Positions 34,250 through 42,336 of a stretch of 64,000 nucleotides of DNA are shown here, in pieces (positions within the stretch are counted from its first letter, which is position 1; each line of letters begins with the position of its first letter). The stretch is from contig CAXXKO010000030.1 in the NCBI GenBank assembly GCA_963666705.2, forward strand, positions 124,001-188,000, given 5' to 3'. Origin of the DNA: G963666705 sp963666705. GTDB taxonomy: Bacteria > Pseudomonadota > Alphaproteobacteria > CADEGL01. The position numbers and the translations under genes were made by a program. Below the pieces are notes generated by a model. It was not told where the DNA came from and did not search any database. It saw nothing but the letters and a program-made list of their open reading frames with translations.

Positions 34250-35338
34250 GTGAAGCGATTGGCCGTCATCGCCGTGTTCAGCCTCGTCGCCGGGGTCCTC
34301 GTGGTCCTGTGGAGCGACCGGTCCGGCGAGCGCCTGGGCACCGAGCCGGAACCGGGCTCCGCCCCCTGGAATATGCCGGTATTGAGCGTCGAGGACGTAC
34401 CGCCGGCCTGGCAGGAGGACTTCCCCAAGGGCGACTTCACGATCCTTTCACTCTCTCCGTCCGAGATCGTCACCGCCCTCGAGCGCGACGAGGTCACGGC
34501 CATCGACGAGCCGCGCCTCGTCCCCGTCACGGGCGCGGCTTCGGGCGTGGCCGATATCGAGGCCGTGGTCTCGATCAACGTCAATGGCGACGCGCGGGCC
34601 TATCCGCTCCGCATCCTCATGTGGCACGAGATCGTCAACGACGTGGTCGGCGGCGTGCCGGTGGTCGTGACCTACTGCCCCCTGTGCAACTCGGCCGTGG
34701 TGTTCGACCGGCGCCTGGATGGCCGGGTGCTCGATTTCGGCAACACCGGGCGGGTGCGTTACTCCGACCTCGTCATGTACGACCGCCAGACGGAGAGCTG
34801 GTGGCAGCAGATCCTGGGCGAGGCGATCGTGGGCACCCTCACGGGCGCGCGGCTCGAGGCGCTGCCGTCGCGCGTCGAATCCATGGCCCTCTTCCGCGGG
34901 CGCCATCCCCGCGGTCTCCTGCTGGTGCCGACCGACCGCCACGCGCGGGCCTACGGCCGCAATCCCTACGAATTCTACGATCGCCGCGGCAAGCCCTACA
35001 ACCTCCACCTGGGCCCGCCCATGCCCGAGGACATCGCCCCCCTGGCGCGCGTCGTGGTGGTCGACGGGGAGGGGTGGAGCCTCTCGCTCCTGCGCGCGGA
35101 GGGGCGCATCGAGACGGCCGATCTGGTGCTCATGTGGGAGCCGGGCCAGGCCTCGGCCCTCGACAGCGCCTTCGTCTCGCAAGGCCGCGACGTGGGCAAC
35201 GTGACGGTCCAGCGCAAGACCCAATACGGCCTCGAGGACGCGGTCTACGATCTCAGCTTCGGCTTCGCTTTCCGCGCCTTCTACCCGGACGGCATCCTTC
35301 ACGCGAGCCCGAACCAGCGCGAGCTGGGCGTGGACTGA
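34250..35338 (+). CDS. DUF3179-family protein, membrane-anchored or exported
   Basis: 362 residues, GTG start. An N-terminal hydrophobic helix (LAVIAVFSLVAGVLVVLW) acts as signal or anchor, followed by a DUF3179 domain with its hallmark YCPLCNSAVVFDRRLDGRVL, DFGNTGRVRYSDLVMYDRQT and ESWWQQ. The Cys-x2-Cys looks like a redox or metal site; the family's function is not established. It is flanked by the CaiD-like and molybdopterin oxidoreductase genes on the same strand, with 81 bases to the latter. Confidence 0.85.
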   Translation: MKRLAVIAVFSLVAGVLVVLWSDRSGERLGTEPEPGSAPWNMPVLSVEDVPPAWQEDFPKGDFTILSLSPSEIVTALERDEVTAIDEPRLVPVTGAASGVADIEAVVSINVNGDARAYPLRILMWHEIVNDVVGGVPVVVTYCPLCNSAVVFDRRLDGRVLDFGNTGRVRYSDLVMYDRQTESWWQQILGEAIVGTLTGARLEALPSRVESMALFRGRHPRGLLLVPTDRHARAYGRNPYEFYDRRGKPYNLHLGPPMPEDIAPLARVVVVDGEGWSLSLLRAEGRIETADLVLMWEPGQASALDSAFVSQGRDVGNVTVQRKTQYGLEDAVYDLSFGFAFRAFYPDGILHASPNQRELGVD

Positions 35339-35419
35339 GGGACCCTGGGGGCCGTTCTGGACATTGCCGCCCCCAGAGCGTAGTTAGCTCTCGGCCCACC
35401 ACATTCATGGATCGCCGCC

Positions 35420-37492
35420 ATGCCGCGCGACGAAGCGATCGAGATTCTCCCGTCCGTCTGTCCGCACGACTGCCCCAGCACCTGCGCCCTCGATGTCGAG
35501 CGCCTGGATGCCCACCATATCGGGCGCGTCCACGGCTCGCGCCGCAACGGCTACACGGCGGGCGTGATCTGCGCCAAGGTCGCGCGCTATGCCGAGCGGG
35601 TGCACCACCCCGACCGGCTGACGACGCCCTTGCGCCGGGTCGGCGAGCGCGGCGTCGGCATGGCCGCATACGAGCCCATGGCGTGGGACGACGCCCTCGA
35701 CGCGGTGGCCGCGGCTCTTGAAGGCGCGACCGAGCGCCACGGCAGCGAATCCGTCTGGCCCTATTTCTATGCCGGGACCATGGGCCTGGTGCAGCGCGAC
35801 GGCATCGAGCGCCTGCGCTTTGCGATGCGCTACTCGCGCCAGTTCAGCACCATCTGCACCCACCTGGCCGACGCGGGCTGGGACGCCGGCGTGGGCGAGA
35901 AGCGCGGGGTGGACGCGCGCGAGGTGGCCGCATCCGATCTCATCGTGGTGTGGGGCGGCAATCCCGTCTCGACCCAGGTCAACCTGATGACCCACATCGC
36001 GCGCGCCCGCAAGACCCGGGGCGCCAAGCTGGTGGTGGTCGATCCCTACCGCACGCCGACGGCCGCGCAGGCCGACATCCATCTGATGGTGCGCCCGGGC
36101 ACCGACGGGGCGCTCGCCTGCGCCGTCATGCATGTGCTGTTCGCCGAGGGCTATGCCGACCGCGAATACATGGCGAAGTACGCCGCCGGCACCGAGTTGC
36201 TCGAGGAGCACCTGAAGCTTCGCGGCCCGCGATGGGCCGCGGCCATCACCGGCCTTTCGGTCGAGGAGATAACGTCCTTCGCTCGCCTCTACGGCGCGAC
36301 CAAGCGCAGCTATATCAGGGTCGGCTACGGCTTCTCGCGCTCGCGCAACGGCTCCTCCCAGGTCCACGCGGTGACCTGCCTGCCCGCGGTCACGGGCGCC
36401 TGGCGATACGAGGGCGGCGGCGCCCTCTACGGCCAGAGCGCCATCTACCCGCTCGACCGCACCCTGATCGACGGCAGCGACGTCAAGGACTCCTCGATCC
36501 GCCTGCTCGACCAGTCGCGTATCGGCCCCATCCTGACCGGCGACCGGGACGATTTGGGCGACGGGCCGCCCATCAAGGCGCTCTTCATCCAGAACACCAA
36601 CCCCATGGTGGTGGCGCCCGAATCGGCCAAGGTGCGCGAGGGCTTCGCCCGCGAGGACCTGTTCACCTGCGTTCACGAGCAGTTCATGACCGAGACGGCG
36701 GCCATGGCCGATATCGTGCTGCCGGCCACCACCTTCCTCGAGCATGACGACATCTATACGGCGAGCGGCCATACGACGCTCCAGGTGACGAAGAGGGTCA
36801 TCGAGCCCTATGCCGAATGCCGCTCGAACCACGAGGTGAATTGCGCCCTCGCCGCGCGCCTGGGGGCCGAGCATCGCGGCTTCTCCATGACGGCCTGGGA
36901 GATCATCGATGCGACCCTCGCCGCCTCGGGCCTGCCCGATGCCGAGACCATGTACCGGGAAGGCGGGGCCGATTGCGCGCCGCCATTCGAGACGGCCCAC
37001 TTCCTCGACGGCTTCCCGACCCCGGACAGGCGCTTCCAATTCGAGGCCGACTGGGCGCGAGTGGGCCGCGACCACGCAGGCATCCCGCGCCTGCCCGACC
37101 ATGTGACCACCATCGATGCGGCGGACGAGGCCCGCCCCTTCCGCCTCGTGACCGCGCCCGCGCGCAACTACCTCAACTCCTCCTTCACCGAGACGCCGAG
37201 CTCTTCCCGGCGCGAGGGGCGGCCGTCGGTCATGGTCCATCCCGAGGACTGCGCGGCGCTCGGCTTCGCCGACGGCGCGCGGGTGCGCATCGGCAACGAC
37301 CGCGGCTCGGTCCTGCTCCACGCCAAGGCCTTCGACGGGGTGCAGCGCGGCGTGGTTGTGGTCGAGAGCGTCTGGCCCAACGCCGCCTTCGAGGAGGGCA
37401 TGGGCATCAACACCCTGGTCAGCGCCGAGGCCGGCCGGCCATACGGGGGCGCCGCGTTCCACGATACGGCCGTGTGGCTGCGGGCGGCTTGA
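35420..37492 (+). CDS. Molybdopterin-dependent oxidoreductase (DMSO reductase superfamily)
   Basis: 690 residues. The N-terminus has a 4Fe-4S motif (CPHDCPSTC then GVICAK), followed by Moco-binding regions (VWGGNPVSTQVNLMTHIARA, VVDPYRTPTAAQADIHLMVR, FIQNTNPMVVAPE) and the C-terminal beta-barrel cap (SVMVHPEDCAALGFADGARV). It lacks a Tat signal, so it should act in the cytosol. Formate-dehydrogenase-like or other two-electron oxidoreductase chemistry is likely, but no partner subunits are encoded next to it. The ligand to molybdenum cannot be assigned by eye. Confidence 0.85.
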   Translation: MPRDEAIEILPSVCPHDCPSTCALDVERLDAHHIGRVHGSRRNGYTAGVICAKVARYAERVHHPDRLTTPLRRVGERGVGMAAYEPMAWDDALDAVAAALEGATERHGSESVWPYFYAGTMGLVQRDGIERLRFAMRYSRQFSTICTHLADAGWDAGVGEKRGVDAREVAASDLIVVWGGNPVSTQVNLMTHIARARKTRGAKLVVVDPYRTPTAAQADIHLMVRPGTDGALACAVMHVLFAEGYADREYMAKYAAGTELLEEHLKLRGPRWAAAITGLSVEEITSFARLYGATKRSYIRVGYGFSRSRNGSSQVHAVTCLPAVTGAWRYEGGGALYGQSAIYPLDRTLIDGSDVKDSSIRLLDQSRIGPILTGDRDDLGDGPPIKALFIQNTNPMVVAPESAKVREGFAREDLFTCVHEQFMTETAAMADIVLPATTFLEHDDIYTASGHTTLQVTKRVIEPYAECRSNHEVNCALAARLGAEHRGFSMTAWEIIDATLAASGLPDAETMYREGGADCAPPFETAHFLDGFPTPDRRFQFEADWARVGRDHAGIPRLPDHVTTIDAADEARPFRLVTAPARNYLNSSFTETPSSSRREGRPSVMVHPEDCAALGFADGARVRIGNDRGSVLLHAKAFDGVQRGVVVVESVWPNAAFEEGMGINTLVSAEAGRPYGGAAFHDTAVWLRAA

Positions 37493-37509
37493 TCGCGCAA
37501 AGAAAGCAT

Positions 37510-38358
37510 ATGCCGCCCCGCGGGCGCGCCCGCATCATCACCGTCGGCAACGAGAAGGGCGGCACCGGAAAATCGACGATCGCGCTCCACGTCATCGTCG
37601 CCCTCCTGCGCCGCGGCGCCACCGTCGCCTCCCTCGATCTCGACGCCCGCCAGGGAACCCTCAGCCGCTACATCGAGAACCGGGTCGCCTATGTGGCGGC
37701 TCGCGGCCTCACCTTGCCGATGCCGGCCCACGGCACCATCCGGCCGGGTATTGGCGACGACCTCGCCCGCGTGCGGGAGGAGGAGCGCGCGCGCTTCGAA
37801 GCGGCCTTCGCGCGCCTCGCCGCCGACCACGACTACGTGGTCATGGACACCCCGGGCAGCGAGAGCCACCTCTCGGGCCTCGCCCACGGCTATGCGGACA
37901 CGCTGATCACCCCGATCAACGACAGCTTCGTGGATCTCGACCTGATCGCGTGGGTGGATCCCGAGGACCTGCGGGTCGTGCGGCCGAGCCGCTATAGCGC
38001 CGCCGTGTTCGAGCAACGAAAGCAGCGCGCCGCCCGCGACGGCGGCTCGATCGACTGGATCGTCCTGCGCAACCGCCTCACCAGCCTCGACGCCGTCAAC
38101 AAGCGCAACATGGCGGACGTGCTCGAGCGCCTCGCCGGGCGCATCGGCTTCCGCCAGGTCGCGGGCTTTGGCGAGCGCGTCGTGTTCCGCGAGCTGTTCC
38201 TCAAGGGGCTCACCCTCCTCGACCTGCGCGACGCCGGCCTCGATGTCGAGCTCAGCCTGTCCCATATCGCCGCGCGCCAGGAGGTCTGGGCGCTGTTGGA
38301 GGCCATCGGCGTGGCGGCGGGGCAGCCGGCCGGCCGCGAGGCCACCGATTTTCGTTGA
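37510..38358 (+). CDS. mipZ: MipZ-type division-plane positioning ATPase
   Basis: 282 residues of the ParA/MinD superfamily. It has a deviant Walker A KGGTGKST near residue 17, a LDLDARQGTLSRYIENR switch, VVMDTPGSESHLSGLAHGYA and the MipZ-specific SFVDLDLIAWVDPEDL then RPSRYSAAVFEQRKQRAARD. MipZ forms a bipolar gradient with ParB and blocks FtsZ assembly away from midcell in alphaproteobacteria. This gene is one of the best taxonomic markers in the window. ATG 37510 lies 17 bases after the oxidoreductase stop. Confidence 0.9.
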   Translation: MPPRGRARIITVGNEKGGTGKSTIALHVIVALLRRGATVASLDLDARQGTLSRYIENRVAYVAARGLTLPMPAHGTIRPGIGDDLARVREEERARFEAAFARLAADHDYVVMDTPGSESHLSGLAHGYADTLITPINDSFVDLDLIAWVDPEDLRVVRPSRYSAAVFEQRKQRAARDGGSIDWIVLRNRLTSLDAVNKRNMADVLERLAGRIGFRQVAGFGERVVFRELFLKGLTLLDLRDAGLDVELSLSHIAARQEVWALLEAIGVAAGQPAGREATDFR

Positions 38359-38407
38359 TCCGGCTCTGGGTTGGGACCCAAGGTGAGGTGGCCTAATACC
38401 GGGCGGC

Positions 38408-38472
38408 GATGAGCTTGACTCATCACCGCCTGGCAAGCGCGACCGCGCGCCCGAGCTTATGCGAGGTAAGCC
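38408..38472. repeat. Intergenic repeat GAGCTTATGCGAGG type, copy 1
   Basis: The segment GATGAGCTTGACTCATCACC...GGCAAGCGC...CCGAGCTTATGCGAGG shares its order and key words with 41599-41665. The two copies bracket the MFS-VWA-DnaJ gene group. AGCTTG and CAAGC words can pair, giving a hairpin. The rest of 38359-38562 holds GCCGCGGATGCGGCC and CGATCGGTCTCCC...GGCCGATC palindromic pieces and probably the promoter of the MFS gene. Confidence 0.55.
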
Positions 38473-38562
38473 AAGGCCGCGGATGCGGCCGCCCGGCGCT
38501 TGAGGGAACATACGATCGGTCTCCCTTAAGGCCGATCAGTATAACAGGGGGATGCGCGCGCC

Positions 38563-40101
38563 ATGGCGGCAGTAGCGGCACAACCGAGTCCGAGCCGGCT
38601 TCGCCGGGCGTTCATGCTGTCCGCCGTCATGCTCGGCGCCGCGGTCTACGAGATCAACCTGACCAACGTCACCGTGGCCCTGCCCCACATGCAGGGCAGC
38701 TTCTCGGCCACTCACAACCAGGTGGCATGGATCGTCACCGCCTTCGTCGTCGGCATGACCATGGGCCTGACCTGGGCCGGATGGTTCAGCGAGCGCTTCG
38801 GCCAGAAGCAGTTCTTCATGTTCTCGCTGATCGGCTATACCGTCTCGTCGTTCTTCTGTGGTGCCGCGACCGGCCTCCTGGAGGAGGTGGCCTGGCGCTT
38901 CGTCCAGGGTGCCATCGGCGCACCCCTCATGTCCGTGGGGCTCGCCATGGTGCTCGACGCCTTTCCCCGGCACCAGCACGGCACCGCCAATACGATCTTC
39001 GGCATCGGGATCATGTTCGGTCCCGTCGCCGGCCCGGTGATCGGCGGCTATATCGCCGAGTTCTACCACTGGAGCTGGATCTTCTACTTCAACCTGCCGT
39101 TCGGCGTGCTGGCGATCATCGCCTGCTGGATCCTGCTGCCCAAGGGCACGCGCGACGCGGGCCGGGCTTTCGACTGGCTCGGCTTCGCCACCCTGGTGAC
39201 AGCGGTCGGGGTGCTGCAGCTCATCCTCAACCGGGGCGAGCGTCTGGGCTGGTTCGATTCCCTGGAGATCGTGGTCGAGGCGGCGGTGTTCGTGCTGTCG
39301 ATCTACCTCTTCGTCGTACACAGCCTGACCGCGCGCCGGCCGTTCATCGAGCTCGCCATCTTCCGCGACCGCAATGTCGTCACCGGCCTGTTCCTGGTCG
39401 TCGTCTGGGCTTTTCTCCTGCACGGCACGCTGGTCCTCCTGTCGCTGATGATGCAGGAGCTGCGCGGCTATCCCGTGATCACCCTCGGCTACGTGCTGGC
39501 CCCGCGCGGCTTCGGCGTCGTCGTCGGCATGTTCTCGGCCAATCTCCTGCTCAGGTATTTCGATCCGCGCTACGTCATGGCCTTCGGCGGCGCCTGTCTC
39601 GCCATCTCGGCCTGGGCCATGACGGAGTGGACGGCCGAGGTGGGCGCCTGGGCCGTGATCTGGACCGGAGCCCTCTCGGGCTTCTCCAGCGGCTGCACCT
39701 TCGTGCCGCTCAGCGTGAAGACCTTCTCGACCATCGAGCGCCGTTACCGGGCCGAGGGCCTCACCCTGTTCATGCTGCTCCTGATGATGGGCATCGGCGC
39801 CGGCATCGCGGTGGCCGTCAACGTGCTGACCCGCAGCACCACCGTCCTGCGCGCGACGCTGGCCGAGCATGTCACGGACTATAACGAGTTGCTCCGGTAC
39901 TCCTTCATCCCGGAGACGTGGGACACGGGCAGCATGGCGGGCCTGGCCGCGATCGAGGTCGAAATCATGCGCCAGGCAGCCATGATCGGCTATCTCAACT
40001 ACTTCTATCTCGTGGCCGTCATGGCCATCGGCGCCATTCCGCTCATCTTCATCTTCAGCAAGGGCAGGCTGACGGCCCAGACCCTGGAGCACCATGATTG
40101 A
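38563..40101 (+). CDS. DHA2-family MFS transporter (EmrB/QacA type)
   Basis: 512 residues with about 14 predicted membrane helices. Family motifs include a divergent motif A (TWAGWFSERFGQKQFF), the motif C region FGPVAGPVIGGYIAEFYHWS (antiporter signature) and LPFGVLAI after it. These proton antiporters export drugs or metabolites and usually work with an EmrA-type adaptor, which is absent here. ATG 38563 starts an N-terminal basic segment before helix 1. The stop overlaps the region just before the VWA gene. Confidence 0.87.
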   Translation: MAAVAAQPSPSRLRRAFMLSAVMLGAAVYEINLTNVTVALPHMQGSFSATHNQVAWIVTAFVVGMTMGLTWAGWFSERFGQKQFFMFSLIGYTVSSFFCGAATGLLEEVAWRFVQGAIGAPLMSVGLAMVLDAFPRHQHGTANTIFGIGIMFGPVAGPVIGGYIAEFYHWSWIFYFNLPFGVLAIIACWILLPKGTRDAGRAFDWLGFATLVTAVGVLQLILNRGERLGWFDSLEIVVEAAVFVLSIYLFVVHSLTARRPFIELAIFRDRNVVTGLFLVVVWAFLLHGTLVLLSLMMQELRGYPVITLGYVLAPRGFGVVVGMFSANLLLRYFDPRYVMAFGGACLAISAWAMTEWTAEVGAWAVIWTGALSGFSSGCTFVPLSVKTFSTIERRYRAEGLTLFMLLLMMGIGAGIAVAVNVLTRSTTVLRATLAEHVTDYNELLRYSFIPETWDTGSMAGLAAIEVEIMRQAAMIGYLNYFYLVAVMAIGAIPLIFIFSKGRLTAQTLEHHD

Positions 40102-40162
40102 GCCCCGGCCAGGACACTATGTTAGTATGGCGCATCGCGCGAAGGAGAGGCCCGGACGGATC

Positions 40163-40870
40163 ATGGCGAAGGACCGCGGCAAGCTGCCGAGCAAATCATC
40201 GCGGAGCGAGGTGGACGCCTTCCTCGAGCGGGTGGCGCGTACGCCGGCCATCAAGCCCGCGGGCGCCAAGGGGCGCCTCATCTTCGCCATGGACGCCACC
40301 GCCAGCCGCCAGCCGAGCTGGGACCGGGCCACCCACATCCAGGCCGAGATGTTCGAGGAGACGAAGGCGCTCGGCGGGCTCTCGATCCAGCTCGTCTATT
40401 ACCGCGGCTTCCGGGAGCTCGACGCGAGCCCGTGGCTCGACAACGCGGATGCGCTCGTCCGCCGCATGGCGGGCGTCTTCTGCCTCGGCGGGCAGACCCA
40501 GCTCGATCGCGTCCTGTCCCACGCCATCGGTGAGAGCAAACGCGAGAAGGTCGATGCCCTGGTCTTCGTCGGCGACTGCTTCGAGGAGGAGATCGACCGC
40601 GTCTGCCACACGGCCGGCCAGCTCGGCATCCAGGGCGTGCCCGCTTTCATCTTCCACGAGGGCGGGGAGCCGGGGGCGGCGAACGCCTTCAAGCAGATCG
40701 CGAAATTGACGCGCGGCGCCTATTGCAGTTTCGACGGCACCAGTGCCAGGCAGCTTCGCGACCTGCTCTCCGCCGTCGCCGTCTACGCGGCGGGCGGGCG
40801 GCGCGCGCTCGAGGACTTCGGCCGCCGCAAGGGCGGCGCGGTGCCGCGGATCGCTCCCCAGCTCAGGTAG
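40163..40870 (+). CDS. VWA-like protein of unknown role
   Basis: 235 residues with a von Willebrand A-like fold: GRLIFAMDATASRQPSWDRA (DxTxS, a MIDAS-like start), LGGQTQLDRVLSHAIGESKR (the T loop) and VDALVFVGDCFEEEIDRVCH. The MIDAS is DATAS, not the canonical DxSxS. The C-terminus ends basic, GRRKGGAVPRIAPQLR. It is coupled to the following DnaJ-domain gene (18 bases apart), a pairing I have seen in alphaproteobacteria without a known function. ATG 40130 is an alternative start. Confidence 0.75.
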   Translation: MAKDRGKLPSKSSRSEVDAFLERVARTPAIKPAGAKGRLIFAMDATASRQPSWDRATHIQAEMFEETKALGGLSIQLVYYRGFRELDASPWLDNADALVRRMAGVFCLGGQTQLDRVLSHAIGESKREKVDALVFVGDCFEEEIDRVCHTAGQLGIQGVPAFIFHEGGEPGAANAFKQIAKLTRGAYCSFDGTSARQLRDLLSAVAVYAAGGRRALEDFGRRKGGAVPRIAPQLR

Positions 40871-40888
40871 GAGCTCCAGGAAGCGGCC

Positions 40889-41587
40889 GTGTCCTATCTG
40901 TTTCTGGTCATCGGGCTCCTCGCCGGCGGCGCCCTCTTCCTGCGCTGGTTCGCGAGCGCCGACCCCGCCGTGCTGGTCCGCACCCTCAAATGGCTGGCCG
41001 CGATCCTGGCCGTCGCGTTCGTTGCGTTCCTCGTCATCAGCGGGCGCTGGAGCTGGGCGCCCTATATCCTGTTCCTTGCCCTGCCGTGGGTCAGGCGCCT
41101 GCGCTTGCGAGGCCGCGGGGCGCGGAGCGCGCGCGGCCCGAGCCCGGGCCAGCACACGAAGGTGAAGACCCGGTTCCTCGGTATGTGGCTCGACCACGAT
41201 AGCGGCGAGATGAACGGCGAGGTGCTGGAGGGCGCCTATGCCGGGCGCCGGCTCGACCGTCTTTCCGTCGAATCCCTGTTGATGCTACTCCAGGAGATCG
41301 TCGGCCAGGACGAAGAATCGGCCCAGATTCTCGCCGCCTATCTCGACCGCGCCCATCCCGACTGGCGCGAGCAGGCCACGGGCGGCGCGGCCGATGCGGG
41401 ACGGCCCGACGGCCCCATGACGCGCGCAGAGGCGTACCGCATCCTCGGCATCGAGCCCAGCGCCGGGCAGGCGGAGATCAAGGAGGCCCATCGCCGCCTG
41501 ATGAGCCAAGTCCACCCCGACCATGGCGGCTCGACCTACCTCGCGGCCAAGATCAACGAGGCCAAGGACCTGCTCCTGAGCACCTGA
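40889..41587 (+). CDS. Membrane-anchored DnaJ-domain protein
   Basis: 232 residues, GTG start. Two N-terminal hydrophobic segments (YLFLVIGLLAGGALFLRWF and LAAILAVAFVAFLVISG) precede a soluble middle and a C-terminal J domain: AYRILGIEPSAGQAEIKEAH, with the HPD in SQVHPDHGGSTYLAAKINEA. The C-terminal placement of J and the N-terminal membrane anchors resemble TIM14/DjlC-like proteins. It probably recruits DnaK to the membrane. Follows the VWA-like gene closely. Confidence 0.83.
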   Translation: MSYLFLVIGLLAGGALFLRWFASADPAVLVRTLKWLAAILAVAFVAFLVISGRWSWAPYILFLALPWVRRLRLRGRGARSARGPSPGQHTKVKTRFLGMWLDHDSGEMNGEVLEGAYAGRRLDRLSVESLLMLLQEIVGQDEESAQILAAYLDRAHPDWREQATGGAADAGRPDGPMTRAEAYRILGIEPSAGQAEIKEAHRRLMSQVHPDHGGSTYLAAKINEAKDLLLST

Positions 41588-41598
41588 CTCCAAAGGGC

Positions 41599-41665
41599 AA
41601 TGAGCTTGCCTCGTCGCCAACAGGCAAGCGCCGTCCCGCGGCCGAGCTTATGCGAGGCCAGCCTT
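41599..41665. repeat. Intergenic repeat GAGCTTATGCGAGG type, copy 2
   Basis: AATGAGCTTGCCTCGTCGCC...GGCAAGCGCCGTCCCGCGGCC then GAGCTTATGCGAGG, parallel to 38408-38472. It lies right after the DnaJ-domain gene and runs into the 30-bp tandem repeats. Confidence 0.55.
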
Positions 41666-42310
41666 AGCGGCGCTCGAGGGAGATAAAAGTGCCCTATCGG
41701 CGCTCGAGCGAACCAGAGATTCCCGTGGGGTGCTCGAGCGAATTAGAAGTGCCCTCGCGGCGTCCGAGCGAAATAAAGTGCCTGAGCGGCGCTCTCCGCC
41801 GTGCCCCTCGTGCCCGCGGCCGCACGCGTCTCGGGCACCCGTCGCTTCGCGCGGCGTCGCCGGACCCCGCCTCCGCCGCGCCGGTGGCCACAGCCCCTCC
41901 CGCCGCAGCACGCCCTCGACATGCTTGGTGGTGACGGTGATGCCTGCCCGGGCCTCGATCTCACGCCGCAGTCGGGCCAGGGTCCGGGCGGCGGCGAAAG
42001 CCTCGCGCAGAAGCGCCTTGGCCACCTCCCGCAATGCCGTCGCCTTCACCGGCGCGCACCCCGGGCGATTCCAGCTCCTGAGCGCCGCCACCCCGCCGGC
42101 GCGGTACCGCGTGCGCGATTGGGACACCCAGCTCGGCGTCAGCCCGAAGGCCCGGGCGATTTCGGCCCCGGCGCCGCCCCGCGCCGACCACAGGATGGCG
42201 CGCGCCCGGTCCGCCTCGCGGCGGTCCCGCGAATGGGCGAGGGCCTCGAGCACCAGGCGCTCGGCCGGCGTGATGATGATCTCGATTTCGCGCGGCATGT
42301 CGTTCTCCAT
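41648..42310 (-). CDS. HTH protein resembling an IS630 transposase N-terminus, with repeat-encoded tail
   Basis: 220 residues from ATG 42310. The first 135 (IEIIITPAERLVLEALAHSR, AEIARAFGLTPSWVSQSRTR, TLARLRREIEARAGITVTTK) match the homeodomain-like HTH and linker of IS630-type transposases. The DDE domain is missing. The frame then runs through a basic stretch into 10-residue units (ALLIRSSTPRE, SLVRSSADRA, LLSPSSAAKA) encoded by a 30-bp tandem repeat. It is either a decayed transposase fragment or a captured DNA-binding protein. Confidence 0.55.
   Translation of the reverse strand: MENDMPREIEIIITPAERLVLEALAHSRDRREADRARAILWSARGGAGAEIARAFGLTPSWVSQSRTRYRAGGVAALRSWNRPGCAPVKATALREVAKALLREAFAAARTLARLRREIEARAGITVTTKHVEGVLRREGLWPPARRRRGPATPREATGARDACGRGHEGHGGERRSGTLFRSDAARALLIRSSTPRESLVRSSADRALLSPSSAAKAGLA
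41669..41790. repeat. 30-bp tandem repeat, about four units
   Basis: Successive units begin CGGCGCTCGAG(G/C)GA and hold (A)ATAAAAGTGCCC or similar: about 41669, 41699, 41729 and 41759, with a final partial unit. Unit identity is around 70-80 % by eye. The period is a multiple of three and the minus-strand frame stays open, giving a ten-residue protein repeat. Confidence 0.72.
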
Positions 42311-42336
42311 GTATGATGGGCGGCCGCCCCGCCGGC

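Noticed and set aside
41669..41790. Possible CRISPR array
   Set aside because: Units are contiguous 30-bp degenerate repeats with no unique spacers and no cas genes.
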